A DNA stretch of 64,000 nucleotides from Bacteroidota bacterium (lineage in GTDB: Bacteria > Bacteroidota > Bacteroidia > Chitinophagales > Chitinophagaceae): NCBI GenBank assembly GCA_018267615.1, contig JAFDYD010000004.1:329412-393411 (forward strand), written 5' to 3'. The translations under genes and the position numbers were made by a program. Of the stretch, positions 35,610-43,754 are shown piece after piece (within the stretch, counting starts at the first letter, position 1; every line of letters starts with the position of its first letter). The notes under the pieces were generated by a model. That model saw nothing but the letters and a program-made list of their open reading frames with translations. It had not been told where the DNA came from and did not search any database.

Positions 35610-37403
35610 TTATACCGAAACCTGAAAACTTTTTAAACCGGATTTTATTTTTTCGCCTTTCAAGGACCTGAACCCTGAAACGATATCATCAATAGTCGCA
35701 GGCGCAAACCGGTGGACCCTGTTATTTACAAAAGCGGCCAATTGCAGGTTTCCCTTTTGCCGGATACTTAATTTATAAAAAGTCTTGTGCCCCCGCAGCT
35801 CCATGGTTGCGCCCGCAAATTCAATCGCCGGCTTATTGAACAAGATAGAAGCCACATCTTCCAATTTTGCCGCTGCCGGTAGATCCTCAATCAGCACCCA
35901 TTGCCAATACCAGTTTATGAACCTGTTCATTGAGCGGATTTGAATTGAATTTAATTCTCTGCCGGTATCCATAAAGCTCCACATGGTTTCCACTGCCGTA
36001 TCGATGGCGTTACAAAAAAATTCCTTCATCCCTTTTTTCAATTTCTCGGGCTGGTACATGCAACCATAACGATACTCCGTAAGCAGCGCCCAAACATCCG
36101 CCTGGTAATCCGCCTCCTCGATCACTTTCGGAAATTGCCCAATCCCATTGGCAATTTCACTCGTCAACCGGTGACCATCCTTGCTGTAATGGAGCGATTC
36201 ATGAAAGAAAAAAAGTCTTCCTGCCTGCATCAGATCAGTGTCCTTATTTTTAGCTAACCTTTTCTGTAACCCCGCCAAAAAGCCGTCGTCCAGCGACCAT
36301 GTATTGGTCTTTTCAATATACTCAAAGCCGCCATCAATATTTTTTACATTTAAGTCAATACTATCATCTTTTAAAGAAGTTGCACCGATGTCGATTACTT
36401 TGCTCCAGGACGCGCTCGCTAATTTATTTACTCTCTGATATTCTTCAGAAGTCCCACATACTGTTTGAAGCCAGTTGTCACTTTTATTCCCAGTGATTGC
36501 CTTTATAAAAGGTTTTAACCTATTTTGCAACTGCTCGTCCAATTCTTTTCGGATTTTATCTGCTTCATTCTTTTCGTCTTCCGTTAACCTTATTTTTAGA
36601 TCCTCTTCTTTTGAAATGAGGATCGCTTCAATATGCTTTGGCGCCTGCCTGCGGTCATATTGATAGGTTTGGATAAATGGATAAATATTGGTGTTGACCC
36701 TCGTACCCAATGCGAATGGGAGCCCAACAGACGAAGAAATAAACAAATGTATTTGCTCCCTGCCGCTTAGCTTATTTGAATATGTATTTAATACCTCCTG
36801 AAAAGCGTCCACGACAGCACCAATATTTTTCTGAGAATATAGCGAGTCAATATCTGGCTTGAAAAGCTCAATATCAAATTCATTTTCGGGATTATCAATA
36901 ATTTCATTTGTTGACTGCCGATCAACACTGAAAGAAGTGCCGATCCGTATCACCACGTTGCCTTTACCTCTTTGCATTTCCTGTGGCAGCGCGATTGGTT
37001 TTATCATGAACTCATACCCATCATATGGGGCTTCAGTTTCATAAAACCATGTACTTTTTTTGTGATGCCACTGGTATATTGTATAAGGGTGTGTGTTCCC
37101 GATTAAGTATCCGAAGTGAAATGCTATTGATATTGGCGTAAACCCGAAATACGCTATATGCGCTGAGGGGTTTTCATCCAGTACCGGTTTTACGATTTCC
37201 AGAAATTTCCTTTGTTGCGCCAATGCCAAGTTCTCAAATGGCAGATCGTACAATTCGCCCAGTTTTGCGTTGCCTGCCTCAAAATCAATAAAGATATTAT
37301 AGGTGTCGCCTGGTTCAAGCGCAGCTTCACATTCTTCTTTTGTAATTTTCCTATCCAGCCCGTAATGCGCGATGATCACCATTACTTTCTTTTCATTCTT
37401 CAT
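35610..37403 (-). CDS. CBASS effector: SAVED domain with HExxH metalloprotease-like domain
   Basis: 597 aa. Residues about 1-265 look like a SAVED domain, the sensor of cyclic oligonucleotides in CBASS: AHIAYFGFTPISIAFHFGYL near 81-100 and the HLFISSSVGLPFALG motif near 219-233, with TYQYD after it. The C-terminal part (about 300-597) has HESLH at 401-405, an HExxH zinc motif, followed by EEADYQAD at 429-436, where a Glu or Asp could be the third ligand. No HNH, REase, TIR or membrane part is seen. Third gene after CD-NTase and E2, 29 bp downstream of the latter. The predicted mode is proteolysis switched on by the cyclase product. Confidence 0.8.
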   Translation of the reverse strand: MKNEKKVMVIIAHYGLDRKITKEECEAALEPGDTYNIFIDFEAGNAKLGELYDLPFENLALAQQRKFLEIVKPVLDENPSAHIAYFGFTPISIAFHFGYLIGNTHPYTIYQWHHKKSTWFYETEAPYDGYEFMIKPIALPQEMQRGKGNVVIRIGTSFSVDRQSTNEIIDNPENEFDIELFKPDIDSLYSQKNIGAVVDAFQEVLNTYSNKLSGREQIHLFISSSVGLPFALGTRVNTNIYPFIQTYQYDRRQAPKHIEAILISKEEDLKIRLTEDEKNEADKIRKELDEQLQNRLKPFIKAITGNKSDNWLQTVCGTSEEYQRVNKLASASWSKVIDIGATSLKDDSIDLNVKNIDGGFEYIEKTNTWSLDDGFLAGLQKRLAKNKDTDLMQAGRLFFFHESLHYSKDGHRLTSEIANGIGQFPKVIEEADYQADVWALLTEYRYGCMYQPEKLKKGMKEFFCNAIDTAVETMWSFMDTGRELNSIQIRSMNRFINWYWQWVLIEDLPAAAKLEDVASILFNKPAIEFAGATMELRGHKTFYKLSIRQKGNLQLAAFVNNRVHRFAPATIDDIVSGFRSLKGEKIKSGLKSFQVSV

Positions 37404-37432
37404 TCGTGAATATTTTTTTTATTTAATATTTT

Positions 37433-37894
37433 TTAAACCTTTATCTCATTCCGACTGCGCTCTTTTTCTTCATTTTCTCCTTCATGATCAATCCCACCTC
37501 CATACCATTTACCGCAACCGGCCCATATTTCATAGTGATAAAGCCATTCACTTGCCCAGGGGATCAAAGATTTTACATAAAACATCCCCTGGTTCCATTC
37601 ATTATTTTTTGGATAGTAAAGACACAGCTCCTGCCTTAACGTTGAGTAAACATGCGGTAACTTCGTAGCCCCCTCCGCCAACCTTAGCTTTGGCGAAAGG
37701 ACAAATACACTTATGAACTCCCGCCGTTTGTAGTGCAGCTTTATTTTATATTTTCCACTGAGCGGGGTTGGCGATATTTCCCCCACCCATAGCAACTCAT
37801 CTTCACCCCTTCGGGTGATTTCCGAACCGGGGAAGTAGGAACGCAATGCGCCCTCCTGATGGATCAGGGAAACCCGATTACCCATTTTTTCCAA
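37433..37894 (-). CDS. CBASS E2-like ubiquitin-conjugating protein
   Basis: 153 aa. The C-terminal half has the pattern of the E2-only (type II short) CBASS protein: LPHVYSTLRQELCLYYP with a candidate catalytic Cys91, then WNQGMFYVKSLIPWASEWL and YHYEIWAGCGKWYGGGID. No E1 domain or Cap3/JAB protease is encoded nearby. Start overlaps the CD-NTase stop by 17 bp, showing translational coupling. Known E2-type proteins prime the CD-NTase by thioester/isopeptide chemistry at its C-terminal Gly; the cyclase here does end in Gly. Confidence 0.8.
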   Translation of the reverse strand: MEKMGNRVSLIHQEGALRSYFPGSEITRRGEDELLWVGEISPTPLSGKYKIKLHYKRREFISVFVLSPKLRLAEGATKLPHVYSTLRQELCLYYPKNNEWNQGMFYVKSLIPWASEWLYHYEIWAGCGKWYGGGIDHEGENEEKERSRNEIKV

Positions 37895-39098
37895 AATTAT
37901 TATGATATCCTACACCTGTTCTGCCTAACTGTCCTAGAATCCCGGTACCAGCAGCCATTTTCATTGAACCGTTTTCACGTAGTATCCTAGCGTTGTCACC
38001 GATTTTTCCAAAAGCCTCATCTACCGCATTTTTTCCAAACGGGTTTGACAAAGCCCCCTGAATATTATGCAAACCACGCTGGCCGATGATATTCGTCAAA
38101 TCAGATTTGGCCTGTTTAATCCATTTGTAAAAGTTCTCCTGCTTTTTTGAAGTTTCCGCCCACTTATCTGCGAAATTTTCTTCAGCGTTCACGGGGTTTT
38201 CAACCCATTTGATATAGCGCCGCAATCTGTAATCATAGCGCTCCTCAATATAGGATTCCATATCGTGTACCACAGCTATAAGGGCCTCTACCACATCCGT
38301 TTGACCGCGATATGCCTTTGCCGCCAAGGTAGTTATGATGATCGAGATAGGTTTATCTTCATCACCATTGAACATAATGTCGCGATGCCTTTTCAGTATC
38401 TGAACCACCCGTTGCAGCGGGAGCTTTTCTTTTTCAAACCGGGGCACAGGCCGAACGGCTTCATTCAAGGAAAGGTACTTATAAATATCAAGTGAAGCCC
38501 TTAGTTTAAACCAGGCGGCATACCCGAATGGGTTGCTTTTCAACCATTCCTCCGGGCTGGTGGCCGTTGCGTAATTACTGGTTAATTTATCCGTTATCCG
38601 TATCGCCAGTTCGCCTACTTTACTGGTATCACCGGCGGACAGCGATTTTTCCAGCATCACTGTATATTTGCTGCTTAAGATCGCAGGTAATATATCCATA
38701 TGGAAACGGGCTTCATCCCGGTGCAAGAGAGTCCAGCATCTCCTGCCTTCCTCATCCAACATCCTTTTTAAGGTATCATGGTCCTTTAACCGGTCACCGA
38801 CAATTTTTTTCAGGTCAGACTGGGTCCAGCTCTGTTTTTTCCCTTCCAGACGGCATACCAAGTCAACGTCGAGATCGTCATTCTCATTTACTGGTTTATT
38901 CATAGTCCCAAAAAGAAATGAGCCTTGCGGCCTGATTTCCGGCTTGTATGGCGCCAAGGGCGACTCCGGTTTTGATAACCAATCACCGGCAAACTGGTAG
39001 CTGGTAACCGCAGCATCATATTGCGCTTTGGTGATATCAAGAGATTTTCCCAGTCCGTCAAAAATCTCATTGTACTGTTTTCTTTGTTCTGGTGTCAT
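37878..39098 (-). CDS. CBASS CD-NTase (cGAS/DncV-like nucleotidyltransferase)
   Basis: 406 aa. Nucleotidyltransferase core: RPQGSFLFGT (Gly59-Ser60), DDLDVDLVCRL with metal-binding Asp77 and Asp79, and the third Asp in RFHMDILPAI (135). The rest is the helical domain of CD-NTases (PRFEKEKLPLQRVVQILKRH). The C terminus is a flexible Gly-rich tail ending NNFGKNG, with Gly as last residue. It should make a cyclic di- or trinucleotide on phage infection. First gene of the operon CD-NTase, E2, SAVED-protease. The product identity cannot be read from sequence. Confidence 0.9.
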   Translation of the reverse strand: MTPEQRKQYNEIFDGLGKSLDITKAQYDAAVTSYQFAGDWLSKPESPLAPYKPEIRPQGSFLFGTMNKPVNENDDLDVDLVCRLEGKKQSWTQSDLKKIVGDRLKDHDTLKRMLDEEGRRCWTLLHRDEARFHMDILPAILSSKYTVMLEKSLSAGDTSKVGELAIRITDKLTSNYATATSPEEWLKSNPFGYAAWFKLRASLDIYKYLSLNEAVRPVPRFEKEKLPLQRVVQILKRHRDIMFNGDEDKPISIIITTLAAKAYRGQTDVVEALIAVVHDMESYIEERYDYRLRRYIKWVENPVNAEENFADKWAETSKKQENFYKWIKQAKSDLTNIIGQRGLHNIQGALSNPFGKNAVDEAFGKIGDNARILRENGSMKMAAGTGILGQLGRTGVGYHNNFGKNG

Positions 39099-39180
39099 AT
39101 ATAATAAATAGTGTGATTACGTGTTTTTTGTTCAATCCCACGGATATTTTTTTTTCTACCTTGTGCATAATCATCCTACT

Positions 39181-39201
39181 AAAAGCGTGACTAACGCTTT
39201 T
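39181..39201. promoter_or_regulatory. Operator-like palindrome in the CBASS/sigma divergent region
   Basis: AAAAGCGT-gacta-ACGCTTTT, perfect 8-bp arms, 25 bp before the sigma-factor ATG in the 127-bp gap between divergent operons. A TACCTTGT box (39158-39165) just upstream resembles a -7 element. It could be a repressor site or a 5' UTR hairpin. Confidence 0.45.
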
Positions 39202-39225
39202 CAGTATATGCAATGACAGGGATAA

Positions 39226-39900
39226 ATGGCTTGGAAGGACTTCGAAAATGAATCAACAGCAGACCTCATTGAGTATATAAAATGGGGTAACCAGCCGGAA
39301 TACAAAGATACGGCAGGGGATGCTTTTATTGCATTTTGTTTCAGGTTCAGGGAGGATCTGCAGAGAAAGTGCCGGGTTATCTGCCGTAATTGGGGTTATG
39401 ACAACAGCGTGGCTGATGAAATTGCGGAAAAAGCGTTCGCGAGGTTTTTAAAATACCCGAAATATAAACACGCTAAATGCAAAAGCGGAGATATAGAAAA
39501 ATGTGTGCGGCTTTATTTGTACGGCTTTGCGGGTAATTTACTCGCAGATCATAGAAAGGCCGAAAAACAACCACCGAGCCCCTTTACAGGCGACGAAAAA
39601 ATCATAACTGAATTTCCGGATATTGAGGCAATGAATATAACAGTTGAGAGAAAAGCAATATTGACGAAACAATATGAAATTATAAAATGTGCGTTGGAAC
39701 GATTGACCCCAAAACACAAAACCATTTACCTTACCTATAAGCAATATGAGTATTTTTTAAACCAGGGATTTTATTTCAAACGTTCTTTTTTGAAGCGTAT
39801 GCAAGATGAACTGGAACTTAGCCAGGCAACGATCAGGGTTTATAAAAAAGAGGCTTTTGATAAGATTGCCGAATACCTTAAAATTTATGGCTCGAAATAG
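39226..39900 (+). CDS. Sigma-70-like (ECF-type) RNA polymerase sigma factor
   Basis: 224 aa. Region 2-like helices at about residues 35-80 (FRFREDLQRKCRVICRNWGY, EIAEKAFARFLKYPKY) and a region 4-like HTH near 155-215 (ALERLTPKHKTIYLTYKQYE; LELSQATIRVYKKEAFDKI). The linker is longer than in usual ECF factors. It is divergent from the CBASS operon and overlaps the next gene by 14 bp. It starts a five-gene operon. Its regulon could include the defence genes. Confidence 0.75.
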   Translation: MAWKDFENESTADLIEYIKWGNQPEYKDTAGDAFIAFCFRFREDLQRKCRVICRNWGYDNSVADEIAEKAFARFLKYPKYKHAKCKSGDIEKCVRLYLYGFAGNLLADHRKAEKQPPSPFTGDEKIITEFPDIEAMNITVERKAILTKQYEIIKCALERLTPKHKTIYLTYKQYEYFLNQGFYFKRSFLKRMQDELELSQATIRVYKKEAFDKIAEYLKIYGSK

Positions 39901-40243
39901 TTTACATATTACCCCCGATACTATGACAGAGTGGATGGCGTCCACCGGTTTTTTGTTTCCCCGCAATGAACTGGAGCTGGCCCGGTTCGAAAAATTGTAT
40001 GCTGAGGTGGAGGAAGACCTGAGCAATTCTCTTGTTGATCCTGAAATTATTTTGGGGAGAAAAACGAGAACAAATATCATTTCGATCGACGGAAAAATTG
40101 AAGCGCAAAATCAGCCAAAGTACAAGATGGTTGCCCGAAAAGGCGACAGCAATATACCGCAGCATATCATGGATAGAATAAAAGCAAACCAGGATAAAAA
40201 GAAAAAGGATGATCACGGCACTGAGAAAGACAAACCTGCATAA
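39887..40243 (+). CDS. Small protein between sigma factor and ImmA/IrrE (candidate anti-sigma)
   Basis: 118 aa from ATG 39887 (MARNSLHITPDTM), which lies inside the sigma gene's last codons (ATG overlap, 14 bp). Soluble, with an acidic helical middle (NELELARFEKLYAEVEEDL) and a basic Lys-rich tail (NQDKKKKDDHGTEKDKPA). No family recognised. Its place between a sigma factor and an ImmA/IrrE protease suggests a regulator or anti-sigma factor that the protease cuts. This is inference from gene order only. Confidence 0.65.
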   Translation: MARNSLHITPDTMTEWMASTGFLFPRNELELARFEKLYAEVEEDLSNSLVDPEIILGRKTRTNIISIDGKIEAQNQPKYKMVARKGDSNIPQHIMDRIKANQDKKKKDDHGTEKDKPA

Positions 40244-41012
40244 ACTGGCGGCTTTTATCGCTGAGGATTTTACTTCGCAAAATATTACCCAACTGGAAAA
40301 AATTGCGGAGTCAGAAGATATATCCGTGTATTATGATCACTACGAAAATAATTTCGACGGCATGCTGGTTTGTGATGAAGAAAATAATTTTCATATACAT
40401 CTCAATATTGACAGAGGAAATACACCTGATTCACCGCGTGGGCGTTTTAGTTTTTCCCATGAACTGGCTCATTATTTTATCGAAGAACACAGGATACCTT
40501 TGCTTAAAGGCGAAGCCGCACCACATGGGTCATTACATGATTTTGAACACCGGGGTCTGGTCGAAGATGAGGCTGACTATTTTGCGGGATGTTTGTTGAT
40601 GCCGGAAAAACTTTTTCGCAAAGTCCCGACAGGGAAAAAATTTTCACTCGACACCATCTTAACGTTATCGGGCGCCTTCCATACAAGCGTACTTGCTACC
40701 GTGTTGCGATTTGTTGAAATCGGCACCCATGAAATATGCGTGGTAGTCTCTGAAAAAAATATTGCGAAATGGTTTGCAAAAAATTCCGAATTTCCCGACT
40801 GGGCATTCCGTTTTAAGGTACATCAAGCCTTACCACCTTCTACTGTTGCCGGAGAATTTTTCTCGAAACCGGATGCCAAGTACACAGGTGTTGAAGATGT
40901 CGAACCAGAAAATTGGTTTTACCCAAGGTGGCAGCCAAAAACGCAAATGCATGAGCAGTGTTATTTTTCCGACAGCTACGGCTATGTGATCAGCCTTATC
41001 TGGTTTGATTAA
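40209..41012 (+). CDS. ImmA/IrrE family metallo-endopeptidase
   Basis: 267 aa. HELAH zinc motif at residues 84-88 in RFSFSHELAHYFIEEH and a downstream EDEADYFAGCLLMP with the third-ligand Glu, as in ImmA and IrrE. ImmA-type enzymes cleave a partner repressor, usually after a stress signal. Start overlaps the 118-aa gene by 35 bp. The C-terminal 120 residues (from about 145) form a partner-specific domain. The likely target is the adjacent small protein. Confidence 0.88.
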   Translation: MITALRKTNLHKLAAFIAEDFTSQNITQLEKIAESEDISVYYDHYENNFDGMLVCDEENNFHIHLNIDRGNTPDSPRGRFSFSHELAHYFIEEHRIPLLKGEAAPHGSLHDFEHRGLVEDEADYFAGCLLMPEKLFRKVPTGKKFSLDTILTLSGAFHTSVLATVLRFVEIGTHEICVVVSEKNIAKWFAKNSEFPDWAFRFKVHQALPPSTVAGEFFSKPDAKYTGVEDVEPENWFYPRWQPKTQMHEQCYFSDSYGYVISLIWFD

Positions 41013-41040
41013 TTAAAAAAACAAACAACAACAAGATTCT

Positions 41041-41559
41041 ATGCCTGAGTTAAGCTTCGATGAAATAAAAAACTGGAGTCAATTTGAGGAATTGGCTGTT
41101 GCTTTTTTTCGAAGCTTAAAAAATGCTGAAAAAACGCATATTGTCGATGTCCGGGTAAAACCTTCCGGTATAGGACCCGATGGTGGTACTGATATACTTG
41201 TTGATTTTATACTTTCTGATTATATCAATCAATTCACACGAACTTGGGTCATCCAATGCAAATTTCACAATGAGCCCATATCGCCCAAAAAAATATCCGA
41301 GATAAATATACCCACGCTTATTCATTCAAATAATGCCTGTGGCTATTTATTAATTTGCAAATCTAGGCCAACAACTTCTTTAACCAAATTATTTCAAAAC
41401 TTAAAAGAACAGACAATGCATTTTCAGTATAAATATGAAATATGGTCAGGAGAAGAATTTAAAAACAAATTGATCCTGGGACACCCGTCGATACATCAAC
41501 AGTTCTTCCCACAATATTTTGAAGGTCTAAAAAAAGTTGAAAGCGAAATAATAAAATGA
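41041..41559 (+). CDS. Mrr-like restriction endonuclease-fold protein
   Basis: 172 aa. PD-(D/E)XK core of the Mrr type: FEELAVAFFRSLKNAE helix, GPDGGTDILVDF with the catalytic Asp, then WVIQCKFHNEP with Q-x-K. The rest has the ISEINIPTLIHSNNACGYLLIC helix-strand seen in Mrr_cat domains. 28 bp after the ImmA/IrrE gene, and its stop overlaps the next start (ATGA). It probably works with the TIR-like membrane protein encoded next. Confidence 0.82.
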   Translation: MPELSFDEIKNWSQFEELAVAFFRSLKNAEKTHIVDVRVKPSGIGPDGGTDILVDFILSDYINQFTRTWVIQCKFHNEPISPKKISEINIPTLIHSNNACGYLLICKSRPTTSLTKLFQNLKEQTMHFQYKYEIWSGEEFKNKLILGHPSIHQQFFPQYFEGLKKVESEIIK

Positions 41560-42017
41560 AAGCGTTTATATCATATTCTTTAAATGATCAGGAGCAATAT
41601 ATTGCAACACTCCTTTCCTACAGGCTGAGAGAACAAGGATTTTCATTAATCTTAAATAGTAATTTCCAGAATGAAATAGATATTACAACCACCTATCAAA
41701 TGTTTTCAACCCAGCTTTTTGTCGGCCTTATCTCTTATAACGGCGCACAATGGAACCGGGTTTTGCAGGAATACGAAATTGCATTGTCGAATAATATCCC
41801 TGCGATACTTTTGATTGAGGAAAATGTGATTATAGCTCCCAACTTTCAAGGTAATTTTGTTCGATTCAACAGGAGCAACCCACATCCGGCAATTGAAGAA
41901 ATAAGGAGGAGGATGTCCGTGCAGCGACCGGCAGGGAATGAAGGGCTGGGGTGGATACTTGGAGGCGCAGCGCTACTTGCCATCATTGCACTATTATCAA
42001 ATGGCGGTAAAAAATAG
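41556..42017 (+). CDS. TIR-like protein with C-terminal membrane anchor
   Basis: 153 aa. N-terminal MKAFISYSLNDQEQYIATLL, then LREQGFSLILNSN and LFVGLISYNGAQWNRVLQEYEIAL, a TIR-like fold with possible catalytic Glu in the last helix. The C terminus has one membrane segment (GWILGGAALLAIIALL). Its start overlaps the Mrr-like gene (ATGA), so the pair is translationally coupled. A nucleotide-consuming effector at the membrane is possible. Confidence 0.7.
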   Translation: MKAFISYSLNDQEQYIATLLSYRLREQGFSLILNSNFQNEIDITTTYQMFSTQLFVGLISYNGAQWNRVLQEYEIALSNNIPAILLIEENVIIAPNFQGNFVRFNRSNPHPAIEEIRRRMSVQRPAGNEGLGWILGGAALLAIIALLSNGGKK

Positions 42018-42235
42018 AATTGATTAATGAGCATTTACTAAATATACTTTTAGTTTGCCTTCCTTCATAAAAGTTGAATTTTTTTTAATTTTTTATTCAG
42101 TTACTCAGCATTATTCGTCCAACGAAACTGAGGCTGATTAGCGAACAAAAAGCAGAGAATATATTCGTCGCCCTGCCATATTGCAATGCAAGGTTAGCGG
42201 TACCAGCCCGCATCTCACTTCAAAATATTTCACGC

Positions 42236-42964
42236 CTACACATTTCCGCAGCTTGGCTCGAGGGTAACCAGTTCAGCAAGTTTGGCAGCCACGTCTGCCA
42301 TTGGATCTTCAGCTGTGCTAAGACCTGTCCGTGATGCAAGCAGCGGACTAACTTCTCGAAGAGCTTCATATGTCGTGTTATGAACAATGGGAACCAATTG
42401 GTCACGAGCTAGCAACGCTGAAAGCTCTTTATCTGCAATGCGCTCTTGCGGGAGGCGTCGAATTAGTGCAGGCGTTACCAAAACCAACCCTATCCGCGAA
42501 TTCGCCAAACCTCTGTCGATGGCTCGCATTAGCGGTACTCCTAACGCTACGTCTTTCTCACTGAACCAAACGGAAACACCTTTGGACACAAGTAAGTCAT
42601 GCAGCTCCTTCGCAACTCCATGCCGATCGTCCCATGCATGACATAGAAAGACGTCCCGAAGATCAGGAGTTGTTGCAAGATTCTCAATTGTGTGTCGGAT
42701 AGGTGTAAGAGCCTGCACCTCGGCATGTGTATAATAAACTGGTGAACTCGATCGTGACCAGCGAGGCTTTGAATTTCTGGCTATTCGACTCCTTCCACCA
42801 CTCGAAGTGCTTCCCATTGAATTGGAAGACAAATAGGAATTTGAATAAGATGGATATGAGTTGTAGCTGCGATATCCGCGTCTGCTACATACGGGACAGG
42901 CGTCTCTTCCACTTTGTGTGCGATGTCCATATTTTGGGGCTGTGCATCCTGCCATGTTGTTCAA
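42236..42964 (-). CDS. TIR domain protein with N-terminal zinc finger
   Basis: 242 aa. N-terminal Cys/His cluster AGCTAPKYGHRTQSG then DACPVC (C-x6-H, CxxC), a Ser/Tyr/Asn-rich linker (about 30-70), then a TIR domain: DVFLCHAWDDRHGVAKEL, VSVWFSEKDVALG, LVLVTPALIRR and a possible catalytic Glu in DKELSAL. It may cleave NAD or act as effector. GC content is higher than in its neighbours, a sign of separate acquisition. It is convergent with the TIR-TM operon. ATG 42955 is an alternative start. Confidence 0.85.
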   Translation of the reverse strand: MNNMAGCTAPKYGHRTQSGRDACPVCSRRGYRSYNSYPSYSNSYLSSNSMGSTSSGGRSRIARNSKPRWSRSSSPVYYTHAEVQALTPIRHTIENLATTPDLRDVFLCHAWDDRHGVAKELHDLLVSKGVSVWFSEKDVALGVPLMRAIDRGLANSRIGLVLVTPALIRRLPQERIADKELSALLARDQLVPIVHNTTYEALREVSPLLASRTGLSTAEDPMADVAAKLAELVTLEPSCGNV

Positions 42965-43444
42965 GTTTAATACTATCTAGATTAGTTTTGCTATGCAAAA
43001 ATATCAAACGCTCATAAGCTGAAATAATATGTTGAAAAGATAGTGGTCGCCGAGGATTTAAGCAAACTGTGTCTACTCCTTCGCAGTTTTTCAAACATCC
43101 ACGCCAAATCATAAATTGCATCTACATTTGCAGCCTCAATTCCTTTACTGTACCGTTTGTTTCCTATTGTTGGAATAATCCACTGCAACAAAAATTTGCT
43201 TTTCGAAAACCTTCACGCGCTTAGCTATTAAAAAGATGATCTGGATTTCAAATGTTAGCGAAACTTTAGCGCATATCATTATCCAAGAATTTGCCGAAAA
43301 AATAACCAAAACGATTTATCACGAAGAAGATTATTTTTGCGCTAAGTTCTTACTCACAATCCAGTAATTCTGGTTAACAACGAGGTTAACAGACTTAGCC
43401 ACATTGCTCAAACGCAGCACCAGTGCGAGTTTCAAAAATAAAAA

Positions 43445-43463
43445 GTAGTCCTGTCGGGACTAC
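43445..43463 (+). other. Additional att-like copy of the tRNA-Arg end
   Basis: CCTGTCGGGACTAC (43450-43463) is identical to 22628-22641 of tRNA-Arg and lies in the same orientation. It also forms a hairpin GTAGTCC-tgtcg-GGACTAC. It lies where the defence cluster ends and ordinary chromosome resumes, as expected for an outer attachment site of a stacked island. Confidence 0.5.
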
Positions 43464-43718
43464 AACCTCCTGTCGGCATATTTTTCTTTTGTAACACTTC
43501 GGAATTTTTTTTTTGAATACTCTCTGAGACGGTTTTAGTTCTAATTCTTTTTTTTCAAATCTGCTTACGACGCTGGATTTTGGAATACAAGCCATATTCA
43601 GCATACCGCATTTCTTGGAGAATTAAGCGTACATCTTGCTATTTGACGGCAAAAAGATATTTGGAAATGATGATAAGTATTTGCAATCGCGGTTAAATGA
43701 AAAAAATACGTCGCAACA

Positions 43719-43754
43719 TTTGGAAATCTAATTTATATTACTTTATATTTGTAA
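43719..43754 (+). promoter_or_regulatory. HxlR gene promoter and operator
   Basis: TTTG (43719) and TATATTTG (43744) 21 nt apart match the Bacteroidota consensus. The -7 box is overlapped by the palindrome TTAC-n9-GTAA (43738-43754), a likely binding site for the regulator itself. Confidence 0.5.

Noticed and set aside
43395..43604. 69-aa minus-strand frame across the 43.45-kb att-like hairpin
   Set aside because: It covers a hairpin and A/T runs; Lys-rich and without any recognisable domain.
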